This document shows positions 35,301 to 46,672 of a stretch of 62,289 bases of DNA, piece by piece. Source of the DNA: Zygnema cylindricum (taxonomy: Eukaryota; Streptophyta; Zygnematophyceae; Zygnematales; Zygnemataceae); the NCBI GenBank assembly GCA_037447655.1, contig JBBHKE010003033.1, positions 1 to 62,289 of the forward strand. Reading direction: 5' to 3'. How positions within the stretch are numbered: position 1 is the first letter of the stretch; every line of letters starts with the position of its first letter. Below the pieces are notes generated by a model. The model did not search any database, was not told the origin of the DNA, and saw nothing but the letters and a program-made list of their open reading frames with translations. The position numbers were made by a program, and so were the translations under genes.

Positions 35301-38300
35301 GTAAGTGAGGTAGAAACGTATCTCATCTAAAATTAAAATTTAAGTTACATGAAAATCTACAAGGAAATCTTTGGAAATGCCAAGAATAATCTACACTAAT
35401 AAAAGAAACCTGAATATTCTGGATACAGTTTCAAATTGGTATTAATTCCAATAATCCATAAGATTGTTTCAGGGGTCACTGCTAATCCAATCAGATCACA
35501 TCAACCGTTATAGCCTATTATTGGCGATACATAAAAAAAAACGATACGTCGACAGAGCTGTGGACATGTTTATGATTTATTGGTGGCAATAGAAGAGTTC
35601 AACAAGTATGTTGGTTTAGGGATAATGTGGATCATGAGCTGGTTGACAATATTCCCACCCTTTTCCAATTCTGTGGGTCACCAGGTTGTACCTCAAAGGA
35701 AACGTTTATTTATTGGGTCTTGGCAAAAGATCGGCCATTTATCCATTTTATCGGTCTTATCAGGACTGTTGACAAATGGATAAAGTACATTAATTCTGGA
35801 TATTCTGAATATTCTGGACAATATGGACGTTCTGGATGCTATGGATAAATGAATAAATAAACATATGGATACTTGAATGTACAAATTAATACATGGATTC
35901 ATGGATACACGGATACCCAGATACATGGATCTAATCGATATATGCAGTGCTGGGTTACAAGCCAAACAAGAAAATCTCAATTGAGAAAACCTTGTTTGGA
36001 TGGCTGAAGACTCATTTAATAACATCCTTTTGGATTTTATTTTTTTGCCTAACTTTACCTAAAAACTCTCCTTGCCTGATAATAAGTTTGTTAATAAGAA
36101 AAACTAAGAAAGAAGGTATTATTAATGATCTCATTCAAACATCAAGCGGGAATGACCATAGTTAAAAATGGCATTTTAGTAATAAATGGTGTATACATGA
36201 TTGCTTTTTCTTTCATTTCGCCACCGTTTGTTTGGACGTGACACTCTAGCCAAATCTGGGGGGAAATGCATACATGGAAGGTTTTTGGTGTGTTGAAGTA
36301 TGTGTGTACAATCACCTCTATACTACCTACAATCAAATGTACAGAAAAAACTGAGGCTCAAGAGGCTGAAACATTAGAACAATATTTAAACATGATTTTG
36401 ACATTTTAACACCTAAATCTCAGGACACTCCAACAGAACACTGATATATGAAGAGGTGGATGTAGATATGCATGTATTATACATCCATACAGTGTACGTA
36501 CATATGTATACATGTGTATTTTCTTATGTACAGATATACATATACACATACATATGCACATATATGCATAAGCACATATAATGTATACACATTGTCTATA
36601 TGTATAAACTTACACATGTACATACATATATCGTATTTTACATATAATATATGAATATATATTTATATTTTATTAAACTTATATAATATGCATATATATA
36701 CATTACATACATTATAAATAATACATATATATATATGCATGCATCTATATATGTATGTTACGAATCCCCAAATCACCCTGGTAGAAAAAAAATAGTCCCT
36801 AAACTAGGATTGTGTTTCCAGTGTCAGTTGAATGGCTTCTGTGATGACCACATGATTCAGGGCACAATGAAAAGCAGAGCTGACCCGCATATGGCAGTAC
36901 AACTCCCATGCCGCATCCCAATCATGAACCAAGACATTCATAAGGCTGTTGTAGACGAAAACATTTGGCTGCACATCGGCATCCAACATTTCCTGCAACC
37001 AAAAACTCCAAATAACAAAAGAGTGTCATTTGCCCTTGCACCTTTACTTTAACGACGATTTTTAACCACTGAGCTTGCTATAACGGGAAATTTTCAGTGA
37101 AAGAGACAGCATTTCCATAAGGAGACATCGATATGTTGACAACGCAAAGGAGGAACACAAGAGAGCGCATACACGATCAACATAACGATAAAAAAAATAT
37201 AAAAGTTAAGCCGTCATAAAAAAAATATGCACCTCGTATACGGTCAAAGCTGCCTCTGTTGCACCACATCTTCCACACAAGTCCATCACTGATCTATAAC
37301 TGTGCATATCTGGTATTCTTCCTCCCTCTATGCCAGAAAACGCTTTCAACGCTGCCAAAGCTTGGGGCAAATTGCCCTTTCGAATACACTCAGCCAATTG
37401 AAGGCGACAGTCCTCCTGGGATCCATTATGGCCTGCCGTAGACCTGTAGAATATGCAGCCGATGAGAAAAAAAAACAACAGCGCAAAGAAAACTAGAGGT
37501 AGAAAAAAATTCATTCTTATACATCACACAGCTTGGAATAAAGCAGCCAAACATGTTTATATTTCCAAATACAAGTTTATCATCAAAAAATGGTCGTTGT
37601 GCAAAACATGGTCACAGAAATATGTGCAATCAATATGTTGTCTGGCCCTTAATTTGACACCACTAGACCAATCTCAGCCACTTCCTACATTATCTTGACC
37701 ATAAAACTTTACCACAGTTTCTAGTTCCATCGCTAAAAATTCCATGCCAATACCAAATTTGAAGGCTTGTGTCTACCAAGGTGCATCTTCTAGTCCGACA
37801 TAGCTACCAACATTCCCTACTTTTCATTGGTACTCTTGCTCTTCTTCACACATACATAAATAGTACACTTGTTTTAGTGACCGATACACATGTTTGGGCC
37901 TAAACTGTAAGGGCTCATGTCTATGTTTTTTGACCAGAAAACTCAAGGCAAGCACCACCATAACCCATAAGCATGCACTATATCTAAATGCCTGCCTACG
38001 CAAGAACCTAGAATGAAGCTTACACCTCCAATAACAGTTGTCATTGTTTACCATCGTCGTAAGCCAAAACGGTCAAGTCAAGTGCCACAACCTATTTTTA
38101 GGGATGCAATCGTATTTGTTGTCCCTGTAAACACTAATGAGGGAAGCATGGTCCGTTCTACTTCATGTAGCCAAAAGTTCCCATGGTCCACACTCGCAGA
38201 CACCAAAAACGTTGCACGATAACTAGAGGTGTGCAAGTCAAATACCCCACAAAATGCATTAAAAGCATTCATAACATGTGAGCTGGTAAAATAATACATT

Positions 38301-39772
38301 CATAATTCCATACATAAAACCATACAGCTCAGTGTTGTAGTTTCAAATCCTAGCAGAGGGTGATTTGAAAAGTAAACACCAAACCCATGATCGTTGGTAC
38401 AAATCTCGGGCATACCAGAATTGACAGACACAACGTTAACAACACAGAAGACTACTTGGTCCAAACTATGCCTTCAATAAATATTCAGCTTCTTATGTGG
38501 TACCTACCCATGCCGTATACTTTCCTTGCAAGGGGTATATCATGTATGGAGCAAACATTTTTCCGTAACAGAAACACTCGCATCCAGCTCTTGTACAGAT
38601 AGACATTTATACCAGTTCATAGTAGTTTCTAAATTGTATACTACTATGGTTTTTAGTAACCTGGACTACTTTAATAATCCAGACATGTAAGTGGTGTCCA
38701 GATATGTGCAAGGGTCAAAACAATAGGTGTTGCACTTAAAATGCTCCTGTATAAAATATTATGAGCGATATAATGGCTAATGGGTAACAATGGCGACTCA
38801 CTTATGGCTGGATAATTAATACATTTTGACTGAACAAAATAACTCTGACAACATCAAAACAATAAAAAGCCTCAAAAGGTTAAGCAATCAGAGCTAGCGA
38901 TCTTTGAATATACACAAGCAGGATTTACAGCTATGCATAACGCTGGTCACCTTGGTCTTTCCTCCTCTCATTTCTCATGTATGCTCGTTTCATTTTGTAC
39001 TACTAAGTTTACTTGACTCCCACTCTACTCTAGTTTTTAATCCATTATGCCACTAGTTACTTTGTTCGCAGATCTAGCCACTCCTATCCTTTCCATTCAA
39101 CGTGAGCATCTACTCGGACTCCCTTCAAATGATATTGTTGCTGGCAATCTTCTGAAGTACGGCATAATCATTTAACTCCATGAGAGTCCATTCGATTCCA
39201 TTCAACTCCACGAAATTCCATGAGACTAACTAGCGTGAATGCATAGGTAGAATTTTCCGGAAATGCCAACATACATACAGCTGTGACAGTGGCTGCTCTC
39301 TTGATATCTAAAAAAGACAGCCTTTGACAGTGTTTATGCCCCAAATGAACCAGAAACAGGTTGGAAAATTTCAGGAAACTCACCGAGAAATCTCGTCATT
39401 CACAATTTCCCCCTCCGTGCCATTCATTGACCTGCGAGTGTCCTTATCACTTCCTCTGCGATTGGGTTTTCCATTTCTAGACTTAGCTTTAGAGCTGTTT
39501 TGCTCATCCTTTACAACACTTCCTCCAGATTCTTCGGAATCCGGCAGCCAGAAATCAGGATCCTTTTCCGAAGCCATAAGCCCAAGAGTTTGCATTTTAG
39601 AGACATGCTTGTTCGTGACATGTAGCTGCAAGTTAGCAAATATTGCCAGGGAAACTCCTTGCTGATCAGGTTCGCTTCTTCCTGGAAAACTTTTAGGTAC
39701 GAGTCTTGCTCGCCCTCTTTGAAGACTTCCATGGATGCCAAGCCATGGATGCTCTCCGAGATGGAGAATCAT
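29355..39772 (-). CDS. PPR protein with SMR-like C-terminus, At5g02830-type, 11 exons, 978 aa
   Basis: Exons in message order: 39772-39384, 37443-37233, 36992-36885, 35097-34933, 34602-33742, 33101-33036, 32825-32745, 32062-31965, 31397-31139, 30454-30394, 29992-29355. Lengths sum to 2937 = 979 codons, every junction keeps frame, and borders are GT-AG. PPR motifs include HSYRSVMDLCGRCGATEAAL, NVFVYNSLMNVLVHDWDAAW, DVATFNVLLKSCARTGRART, NVVAWTSLMRACSKAGLVEQ, NTVTYNTLIDACAEAGQEER, NEVTYNTLMKACG and NLVTYTTLLRQQ. The end carries LLEEWAEGALDEN, VDLRGLSK-AESRTAVLSVL, LLISTGSDEV and final ALNAWLVRRK. The order matches, from memory, the plastid PPR protein At5g02830, so RNA binding in plastids is inferred. 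Two insertions are unusual: a Ser/Lys-rich stretch between PPRs (about 33930-34310) and three 16-residue charged repeats (about residues 823-870). The start ATG is the least certain part. Confidence 0.9.
31610..31930. repeat. degenerate short tandem repeat (ATGAAAAnnnTTCACA type) in PPR intron
   Basis: Repeated units of about 15-18 bases such as AACCATGAAAAGTCTC and CAATGAAAACTGTTC run through the intron between exons 31965-32062 and 31139-31397. Confidence 0.65.
32195..32345. repeat. CT-rich low-complexity tract in PPR intron
   Basis: Almost pure pyrimidine (CTCTCCCTCC and TCTCTCTC runs), ending in CACACACA. A purine-rich counterpart lies at 32648-32730. Confidence 0.8.
35795..35935. repeat. 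imperfect short repeats (GGATATTCTG / ATGGATACA) in PPR intron
   Basis: Successive units such as GGATATTCTGAATATTCTGG and then ACATGGAT/TCATGGAT/ACACGGAT form a decayed minisatellite. Confidence 0.6.
36460..36760. repeat. AT-rich TATACATA microsatellite-like tract in PPR intron
   Basis: About 300 bases of alternating ATAC/ATGT/ATAT units, for example ATATATATATGCATGCATC near 36727. It lies close to exon 36885-36992 and holds no coding signal. Confidence 0.75.
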
Positions 39773-40248
39773 AGCCGTTAAGATTTGTCGGACACGTCGC
39801 TATGAATACAAGTGTATGAATGTGTTTACTCTCTCCCTCTCTCTCTCTCTCTCTCGGATACGATCAAACTTCCATTTTAGGAACTTTATGGCTCCATCGG
39901 TTCGAGATTCCGTAGATACTTTTGCATCTTCTTTTCGGCGCTTTTAGGGTTTGTCACTTTTGTCCGAGCGTATCCCTGGGAATTTGGGATGCTCCCACAA
40001 TATAGTGTAGAATTCATAAATTCTCTGTACACACCTTGTCCTTATTGTAGAAGTCATGACTTTCCTCCGAAAGATCAGCCATTTCGTACCGCATTCGTCA
40101 TAGTGTACTTCAGCTTGTTCGACAGTTCCTTGTGGAACAAACTACATTACAGTAGTTCAATTTACTGTCTGCATGGTACCAAAAACAGAGGGATACATGA
40201 GAGGGCTACATGCGGCGGCCTGTACATTTGTCAGGGCTGCTACTGTAC
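39773..40248 (-). promoter_or_regulatory. upstream region of the PPR gene with a CT/GA dinucleotide tract
   Basis: A (CT)n tract lies at about 39830-39856, roughly 60-85 bases upstream of the PPR ATG (GA in the message sense). No TATA box could be singled out. A further upstream exon carrying a transit peptide cannot be excluded. Confidence 0.35.
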
Positions 40249-40799
40249 AGTACACCGTGAATCGTTATTCGCGTAATCGTTATTCGCGTAAAGGTTTCTT
40301 TAGCGTGTAGGAACAATTACCGTTATTTACGCTAATTGAGAATTTGGATTTTTTCAAAAAAAACATACATACTGGATATTTACTTATACTAATTTGGATT
40401 TAAAAAAAAATAAACACCCGCCCCAAACTTGTTTATACTAATATAGGTTCTGTTCAAAATCTGACAAATCGTACGTTCACACAGTCGAAACGCAGTTGCC
40501 GTACCAATATGTGAGAACGTGATTTTTGACAGCCCGATTGTATCCCCCTTTTTAGAGCGCATATTCTCATGCGTCCGTGGTTACTAAAACCCGTAAATTA
40601 TACAATCTCACTTAAAAAGGTACATTTTTGTACGGTCTGACAACAACCGTACAACACTCTATTTAGATGATAAAAATTGGAAAAGAACCCTATATGGCGT
40701 AAAAAAAAAAACAGAATAATTTATGCTGTTTAAGAATTTGGGGGAAAAAAACGGTACCTTAAATAGCGTCCATTACGCCAATACCGATTCACGGTGTAC
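40249..40799. mobile_element. TACACCG-family element, copy M3 (about 551 bp)
   Basis: Left end AGTACACCGTGAATCG and right end CGATTCACGGTGTAC are inverted repeats. The unit CGTTATTCGCGTAA is doubled near 40262-40290. The left flank reads TACAGT, consistent with a TA target. The interior is AT-rich without a transposase. Confidence 0.75.
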
Positions 40800-41019
40800 A
40801 GTACACCGCCAATCGTTATTAGCGTTGTGTACACTAATTCCGTCCCGCTTTTTTTTTTATTCTCAAATAAAATTATCCACACTATTTAAAAATACCTTAA
40901 TTACTAATTAGAATAGACGATTTCTTCGAAAATTTTCAAATTCCCAATTAGCGTAAACCACGCTAATTATTCGTATACGCTAAAAAAACTTACACGCTAA
41001 TAACGATTGGCGGTGTACT
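40800..41019. mobile_element. TACACCG-family element, copy M2 (220 bp)
   Basis: Directly abuts M3. Ends AGTACACCGCCAATCG and CGATTGGCGGTGTACT. Very similar to M1 at 7154-7378 throughout. Confidence 0.85.
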
Positions 41020-41070
41020 GGACTGTAGCATCGTTACTCGCGGCAATACATCGACGTAACGCTACAATAA

Positions 41071-41714
41071 AGTACACCGTGAATCGCTATTAGTAGTGTT
41101 GGGTATCGGGTAGTTTCATATCGCGATAATTTTGATATTCGATATATCGAATATCGATCGAGCAGATTCCTCGATATATCGTACCGGGACCAACATAAAT
41201 TATCGCGATATATATCGCAAAAATTGCGTGTCCGTACAGTCAGAGTACGGAGAACCGTACGAACAGCGTACGGAGAATCGTACGAAAAATCGTACAGATA
41301 ATTGGCCCCCCCCCACTGAGCGCTCACGGGGGGTGTTTAAAAAAAAAAAAAAAAAAATCATTTTCGATATATCGTCGATACGATATATCGGCGGTATATC
41401 GCGATAATTTGGTTTTCGACATATCAAAGCGATATATCGATTATCGGGTACCTGGAATTCAATGTATATCGAATATCGGCAAAAGGTCCTCGGTACCCAA
41501 CACTAGCTATTAGTGTTCATGATTTTTTTGCCACTTAAAACATCTTTTCTCCGTACACTTTTGTCCGATTTTTAGTTTGAGACCGCCAATTGGAAGCTGA
41601 GAATCTTACCTTTCAATCGTAACTGTCATATCCACAATCGGACAGGTGTGTACAGAGAAAAAATGTTTTAATAGACGAAGAAAACATTAACACTAATAGC
41701 GATTCGCGGTGTAG
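41071..41714. mobile_element. TACACCG-family element, copy M4, interrupted by a hAT MITE
   Basis: Left end AGTACACCGTGAATCGC, right end GCGATTCGCGGTGTAGT. Without the inserted 412 bp MITE and one copy of its 8 bp duplication, M4 is about 220 bp, the usual size for the family. Confidence 0.8.
41094..41505. mobile_element. hAT-type MITE, copy 1 (412 bp) with 8-bp target duplication GCTATTAG
   Basis: Ends TAGTGTTGGGTA and TACCCAACACTA are inverted. GCTATTAG occurs immediately on both sides (41086-41093 and 41506-41513), an exact 8 bp target duplication as made by hAT transposases. The interior is dense in GATATATCG palindromes and carries a 17 bp A-tract; it does not code. Confidence 0.88.
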
Positions 41715-41999
41715 TTAGTAATAATGCCAACCGATAAAGTTGAACAACAAGGTACGGCACCGACATCCCAAAGTAACCTTATTAGTTATTTCCACGTAAA
41801 CCCTAAAAAATCAGCAGGGCTTTTGACAATTTGACCAAAATGTAAAAACTAAAAAGAAAGGGATGCCAAGCAGAAGCACTACAGTCTAGGTTCGTTAGTT
41901 TTCTCGCCCGTGGAGTGCAGGGTGTGCAGGTCTCCTACACAAGGCAAAATGCGCCGAGACCTGCACACTTTGCAAAATACCGCCCGGGTACCGCAGATT

Positions 42000-42585
42000 T
42001 TTAGGGTCATAGGGTTGTTGGTTGTGTTTTTTTTTATATAAAAAAAACACGAATGAGAAAAAAACCCTAAACATATTTATACTTGCGAAGCGCCGCGCGG
42101 CGCGAGGCGACGTAGAGCGAAATTGGAGTGAAAGGAGTGCAGGGCGACGTGGACCCCCTCACACGCGACCTTCGCACCTAAAAACGCTCGATTCAATACA
42201 GTACACCGTGAATCGTTATTAGCCTTATGTACGCTATATCGGCACCCCAAAATTTCGACATTGATACCTTAAATATAATAAATTACAATATTTAATGACG
42301 TGGACCATAGTTCTGCCCTAAATATTTAGATATATTCCCGGGTGTGAAAAGTTTTTATAAGTTTTTGACGACTGAAAAAAGTACGTTTGTTAAATTTTGG
42401 CACGCGGTGTGGTTCGTGTGGACATAGAGACACACATTCAAAAAACGAGTTAGTCCCACACTTCGCAAAGTAATGCCCGGGTACCTTGCGATTTTGAGGG
42501 TCATAAGGTTATTGGTTGTGTTTTTTTCTTAATAAAAAAAAACACAAATGAGAAAAAAACCCTAAACATATTTATACAGAAGAAG
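42000..42585. repeat. duplicated module of about 80 bp, copies about 490 bp apart
   Basis: The block containing GTTGGTTGTGTTTTTTT, AAACACGAATGAGAAAAAAA and CCCTAAACATATTTATAC occurs at about 42007-42085 and again at about 42497-42577 with few differences. Between them lies truncated TACACCG element M5. The origin is unknown. Confidence 0.7.
42200..42330. mobile_element. TACACCG-family element, copy M5, 3' truncated
   Basis: Starts AGTACACCGTGAATCG and shares the internal block CTATATCGGCACCCCAAAAT with M6 and M8, but the right inverted end is missing. Confidence 0.7.
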
Positions 42586-42796
42586 TCCGTGCAGCGCGAC
42601 GCGTCGTAAAACGAAATGAGTGTGGACGTCGAGAGTAAAGGTCCCACACGTTGTCCGTAGCGCGAAAAACGCAAGGTTCGGGGCTGTTCGTTTTGTCCGC
42701 ATGCACCTTGTTATGTTTTTTTTTTGCAGGGGTCTCGAGGCTGTAGTGTCATTTCACGTAAAGTTGACAAATTTGCGAAGGTGAAAAATCTGCCAA

Positions 42797-43606
42797 GGGT
42801 ATTTTCGCATGTAACCAAAACTTAGTCTTCTTACTTTGTTTTTTAGCAAAGATTGACCGTACACCTTTCAGCGCATTCGGATGTAAACGCAAATAACTTG
42901 TCACTTAAAAAGTAACTTGCGTAGATGTGTACGAAGAATTGTGACAGATGAAGTGGTACATAAAATGGGGCGAAACTTCCACTCGCCTTCAATTTGAGAC
43001 GTTTCTTCGCACGCTGTACAATTTTTTTGACTTCGTAATGTCCGTACGCCACATTGTCGACGTGTCAAAACCCTAAAATACGTTTCGTTCTCGCACAGAA
43101 TTTGGGGTTTCGTTTATTGTCTTCGCACTTGCCGACGGGTGGCCAATATTTTTCATGCGTCGTATGTGTGAAGACAAGTCTTTTTGAGAGAGACGGCCTC
43201 TATATGGATCAACCTACGCAAAACTTTACGCACAGGCTGGAAACGTGCAGTGTGTTTTTGTTTGGTACTCCGCGCACAAAAATTGTAAAAAACTTCAGAC
43301 ACTTGCGACACTGTCTGCCTATTCACTCACCTTATTGGACTTTATTTCAAATCACCTCGCGAGGTGATTTGATATAAAGTTTGAACATGTGTTGAAAGGA
43401 CGCGAAAGTGGGTAGAAATGCTCTAAACGACAAATTGTGTCGTACTAAACGACAAACTACTATACATATAAAGTTTAAGGGTAATGCAACTTGTACGGTG
43501 GTAATTTCTATTTTTTGGTACGGCTGTGAATTTTCTCGGTTTTTTCTAAGTTATGGAGGAAATCGACAGAAAATAACTGTAACTTTAGCACATGCGAAAA
43601 TACCCT
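42797..43606 (-). mobile_element. Harbinger-like non-autonomous element H1 (about 810 bp), inserted in another copy
   Basis: Inverted ends AGGGTATTTTCGCATG and CATGCGAAAATACCCT match over 16 bases. The sequence just left (CAGGGGTCTCGA block near 42728) and right (GTACGTCTACGATGTCA near 43680) both match adjoining parts of element H3, so H1 interrupted an H3-like copy (H4), whose right end is at 43959. The target duplication is no longer clear. No intact transposase reading frame. Confidence 0.7.
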
Positions 43607-43962
43607 CGGTCAAGGCGGCCAGACGAAGAGGTTTGCGGCTTTGCGCCAAGGCATGTCGTACAGCCACTGCTGCAAGGCAGTACGTCTACGATGTCATGCA
43701 ATGATATGCGAGATACCAAATCGTTTCAAAAATTACGATTTGTCTTGCGACGCTTCAAAAAGTTTTGAAAAAATATGTTGCGGCAAAGACAAATTGTACA
43801 CGGTGACAATCGTCACGGTTATTGTCGACATACAAATAGTCACAAACTTAAGGAACAATTTCGAGTAAACACATAGAGACACCTGAAATCCGGGTCCGCT
43901 GGATCCGCGCTAAAATACAAAGTAAGTTCGCTAAGTTACACATACATGGGGTCGTACCCTAA
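43607..43962 (+). mobile_element. right part of Harbinger-like element H4
   Basis: Ends ACATGGGGTCGTACCC followed by TAA (43960-43962). The preceding GCTAAAATACAAAGTAAGTT and TTCGCTAAGTTACA blocks match the right end of H3 at 46715-46769. Confidence 0.7.
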
Positions 43963-44234
43963 AAACGATTATAAAGGAGACGACGTACAAGGATGTCGAC
44001 GGACCAAAGAGCTACGCGCCAACATTTCATAGTCGAATAGCTCCCTACGTGTCCAGTTTTAGAGGTGTTAGTACATGTTCCATTCCAATTCTAAATTGAT
44101 TAGCCGTCATTGAAGGATGTACTTACGTCGATAAGGGCATGACAACGATTCCACGCGTGATAAACCTGGCATTTTTATTGGTATGACCAACCACCAGTTC
44201 GCTCACTTTAATTTGTCATTTTTCCAGCACATAA

Positions 44235-45195
44235 TAAGGGCGTATTCCCATGTAACCGAAACTTTGAAATGTTACTTTGGATTTTAGCGCAGATTTTACG
44301 GTGTACTTTTCAAAGTGTTCCAATGTCAATCATTACTTGCGCCATCATTACTTCAAATATGTGATAGGTGTAGACGTCTACAAAATATGCGACAACCTAC
44401 GATAGTACGAAACGAAATGTAGACGACTACGAAACTTCCTAAAATTAGGGACGTCTACAAAAACGGCGACGGTTGTAGTCGTCGAGTTTTTGTGACATTG
44501 TAGATGTTTAGGGTTTTGTGACATCGCGAAGTTATGCTACCTTGTGACGTCATCAATACGTAAAATTTTCGCCATGGCTTCCCGATTTCTTTTTCTTACC
44601 ATTTATCATTCGATACGCCATCAAAATGGGACCAAAAATATAAAACAAAAAAGGAAAAAAATATATCTTTCATTTAATACTATTATTGATGCATTCCATT
44701 TAGAGATGAGAGAAAGAGAAGCGGTCGAATGAAAAAGATGGGGAGAGACGAGGACGTTGTAAATTTTTGCAAAGGACCCATGAATGAAAGTGGAGGTCCG
44801 AGACCCCAACAATTTTTTTTCCGTACATGCTTGTCACTTTTGTACGTACACGCGCGTGACGAGCATGTAAAAAAATAGCGTGTACTCTCCTTCGTTCAAA
44901 AATTTTCAAAGACGTTTCACGCGTGCAATAACTGATTTCTATTCTTTCATGGGGTGTTTTTTTAGTTAAAATCAGATCGCGATTTGATTCCAGTGCAAGT
45001 GTAAAGATGAGCTGGAAGTGGCTCACGATGATAATAACGCCAAATTGCCGTACCTTCCAAGTTCCAAGAGGACGCAAAATGTACTTGTGTTTTTGCCCAT
45101 TTTTCGTACGGCGTAATATTTATCGTTGAAAGTCCCATTTTCTGTGAAAACGACGGAAAAAAACCCTTACTTGAACACATGGGAACACGCCCTAA
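44235..45195 (-). mobile_element. Harbinger-like non-autonomous element H2 (955 bp) with TAA target duplication
   Basis: Element 44238-45192 begins GGGCGTATTCCCATGT and ends ACATGGGAACACGCCC (one mismatch) and is flanked by TAA on both sides (44235-44237 and 45193-45195). The 3 bp TAA duplication with G-rich ends is characteristic of PIF/Harbinger. Its interior shares a segment (CCGTACATG and TGCAAAGGACC blocks) with 57950-58330. No transposase seen. Confidence 0.82.
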
Positions 45196-46102
45196 AAGTG
45201 ATTTTCCAGATAAAGATGTGTACGTGTACTGTTTTTATTTGACCCGGTTTTACAGGCAATAAGAATTATTTGGGAAAGGAAATTTTTGGGGCGCTCATTC
45301 TGACGAAAACGACATTTTGGGACTTGACACGTGATGAAAAAGTTTCAGGACCTTAGCAGGCGAGCAGTTAATCAGTTATAATGTAAAGTTAGGGTGTGTC
45401 CCCATGTGCATAAGGGTGCGTCTCTGTGTGCTTAAGTAAGGGTTTTATTCTGTCGTTTTCCTGTAAAACTTAGAGCCGTACCGCGTAAGTTTCAACCGTA
45501 CAATAAAATATAAAAAAAGAAAAGTACATTTTGCGTCATCATCGAATTTAAAATGTACTACATGTTGTCGTCTTGTGTTTTTCGACCCACTTCGACGACA
45601 AAAAACGTCATCTTCAACCTTATCTTTAAAACACATGCGCGATGTGTTTTAAAACTAGGGATTTTATTTAAACAAATAAGAACACATATTCGCACGTGCC
45701 GTAATTTTCGAAGTATTTCACACTATTTTCAAAGACAAAGGAAAGTACGGAAGTCGCTATGTTCTGTCCGTTTGCATTTAATACGACAAAGAAAATTACA
45801 CAATTTGTTTGGTTTTGTCCGTTTTCGTCCAATACGGATTTTTTTTTGCAGGGGTCTCGAAATTCCGATGCCATTTCACGTCGACCGGACAGGAGACGCA
45901 AAGGCAAAGCGCAACTTCTTTAACCTCGAAACGGTACAGGGTGGAAGGCGGTACGTCTACAATGTCACGGTACGACATGCGACGTCACACAAGCTGTTCC
46001 AAAAAATTATGTCCGACAACACAGATTGTAGACGTTGACAACCGTCACAGGTATTGTCGACGGATACAATCGTCACAAACGTAACTTACGATACGTTCTT
46101 AC

Positions 46103-46472
46103 TAGTGTTGGGTATTGAGGACCACTTGCCGATATTCGATATGTACCGAATTTTAGGTACCCGATAATCGATATATCGCTTCGATATATCGATTATCGAA
46201 ATATCGCGATATATTGCCGATATATCGCATTGACGATATATCGAAAATGATTTTTTTTTTTTTTTCAAAGAGCGCTCAATGGGTGGGAAATTTCCGTACG
46301 CTTTTTCCAGACAGTTTTCCGTACTCACCGTACGGACAAGCAATTTTAGCATATATATTGCGATAATTTATGTTGGTCCCGGTACGATATATCGAGGAAT
46401 CTGTTCGATCGATATTCGATATATCGAATATCGAAATTATCGCGATATGAAACTACCCGATACCCAACACTA
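46103..46472. mobile_element. hAT-type MITE, copy 2 (370 bp), opposite orientation to copy 1
   Basis: Ends TAGTGTTGGG and CCCAACACTA. Its reverse complement matches copy 1 over most of its length, including TACCGGGACCAACATAAATT reading. The left flank GTTCTTAC is not repeated at its own right end but recurs after the adjoining TACACCG element. Confidence 0.8.
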
Positions 46473-46672
46473 CACCGCGAATCGTTATTAGCGTTATGAA
46501 CTCTATATCGGCACCCCAAAATTTTGACATTAATACCTTAAATAGAATAAACTACACTATTTAAGGTCGTGGACCATAATCTGCCACGTCTCCGGCACTA
46601 AATTAGAATGAATGACGCTAATTTTTTCTTTACACTAATAATTTCTCAACGCTAATAACGATGCGCGGTGTA
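46473..46672. mobile_element. TACACCG-family element, copy M6 (about 200 bp), fused to hAT MITE copy 2
   Basis: Begins CACCGCGAATCG directly after the MITE's terminal TA and ends CGATGCGCGGTGTA. The body matches M8 at 61587-61789 closely. GTTCTTAC follows at 46673-46680. Confidence 0.8.

Noticed and set aside
36472-36654. 60-residue Tyr/His/Ile-rich ORF
   Set aside because: Produced by the TATACATA microsatellite in a PPR intron.
45553-46038. 161-residue ORF inside Harbinger-like element H3 as a transposase
   Set aside because: It shows no DDE-type motif pattern and overlaps sequence shared with non-coding copies.
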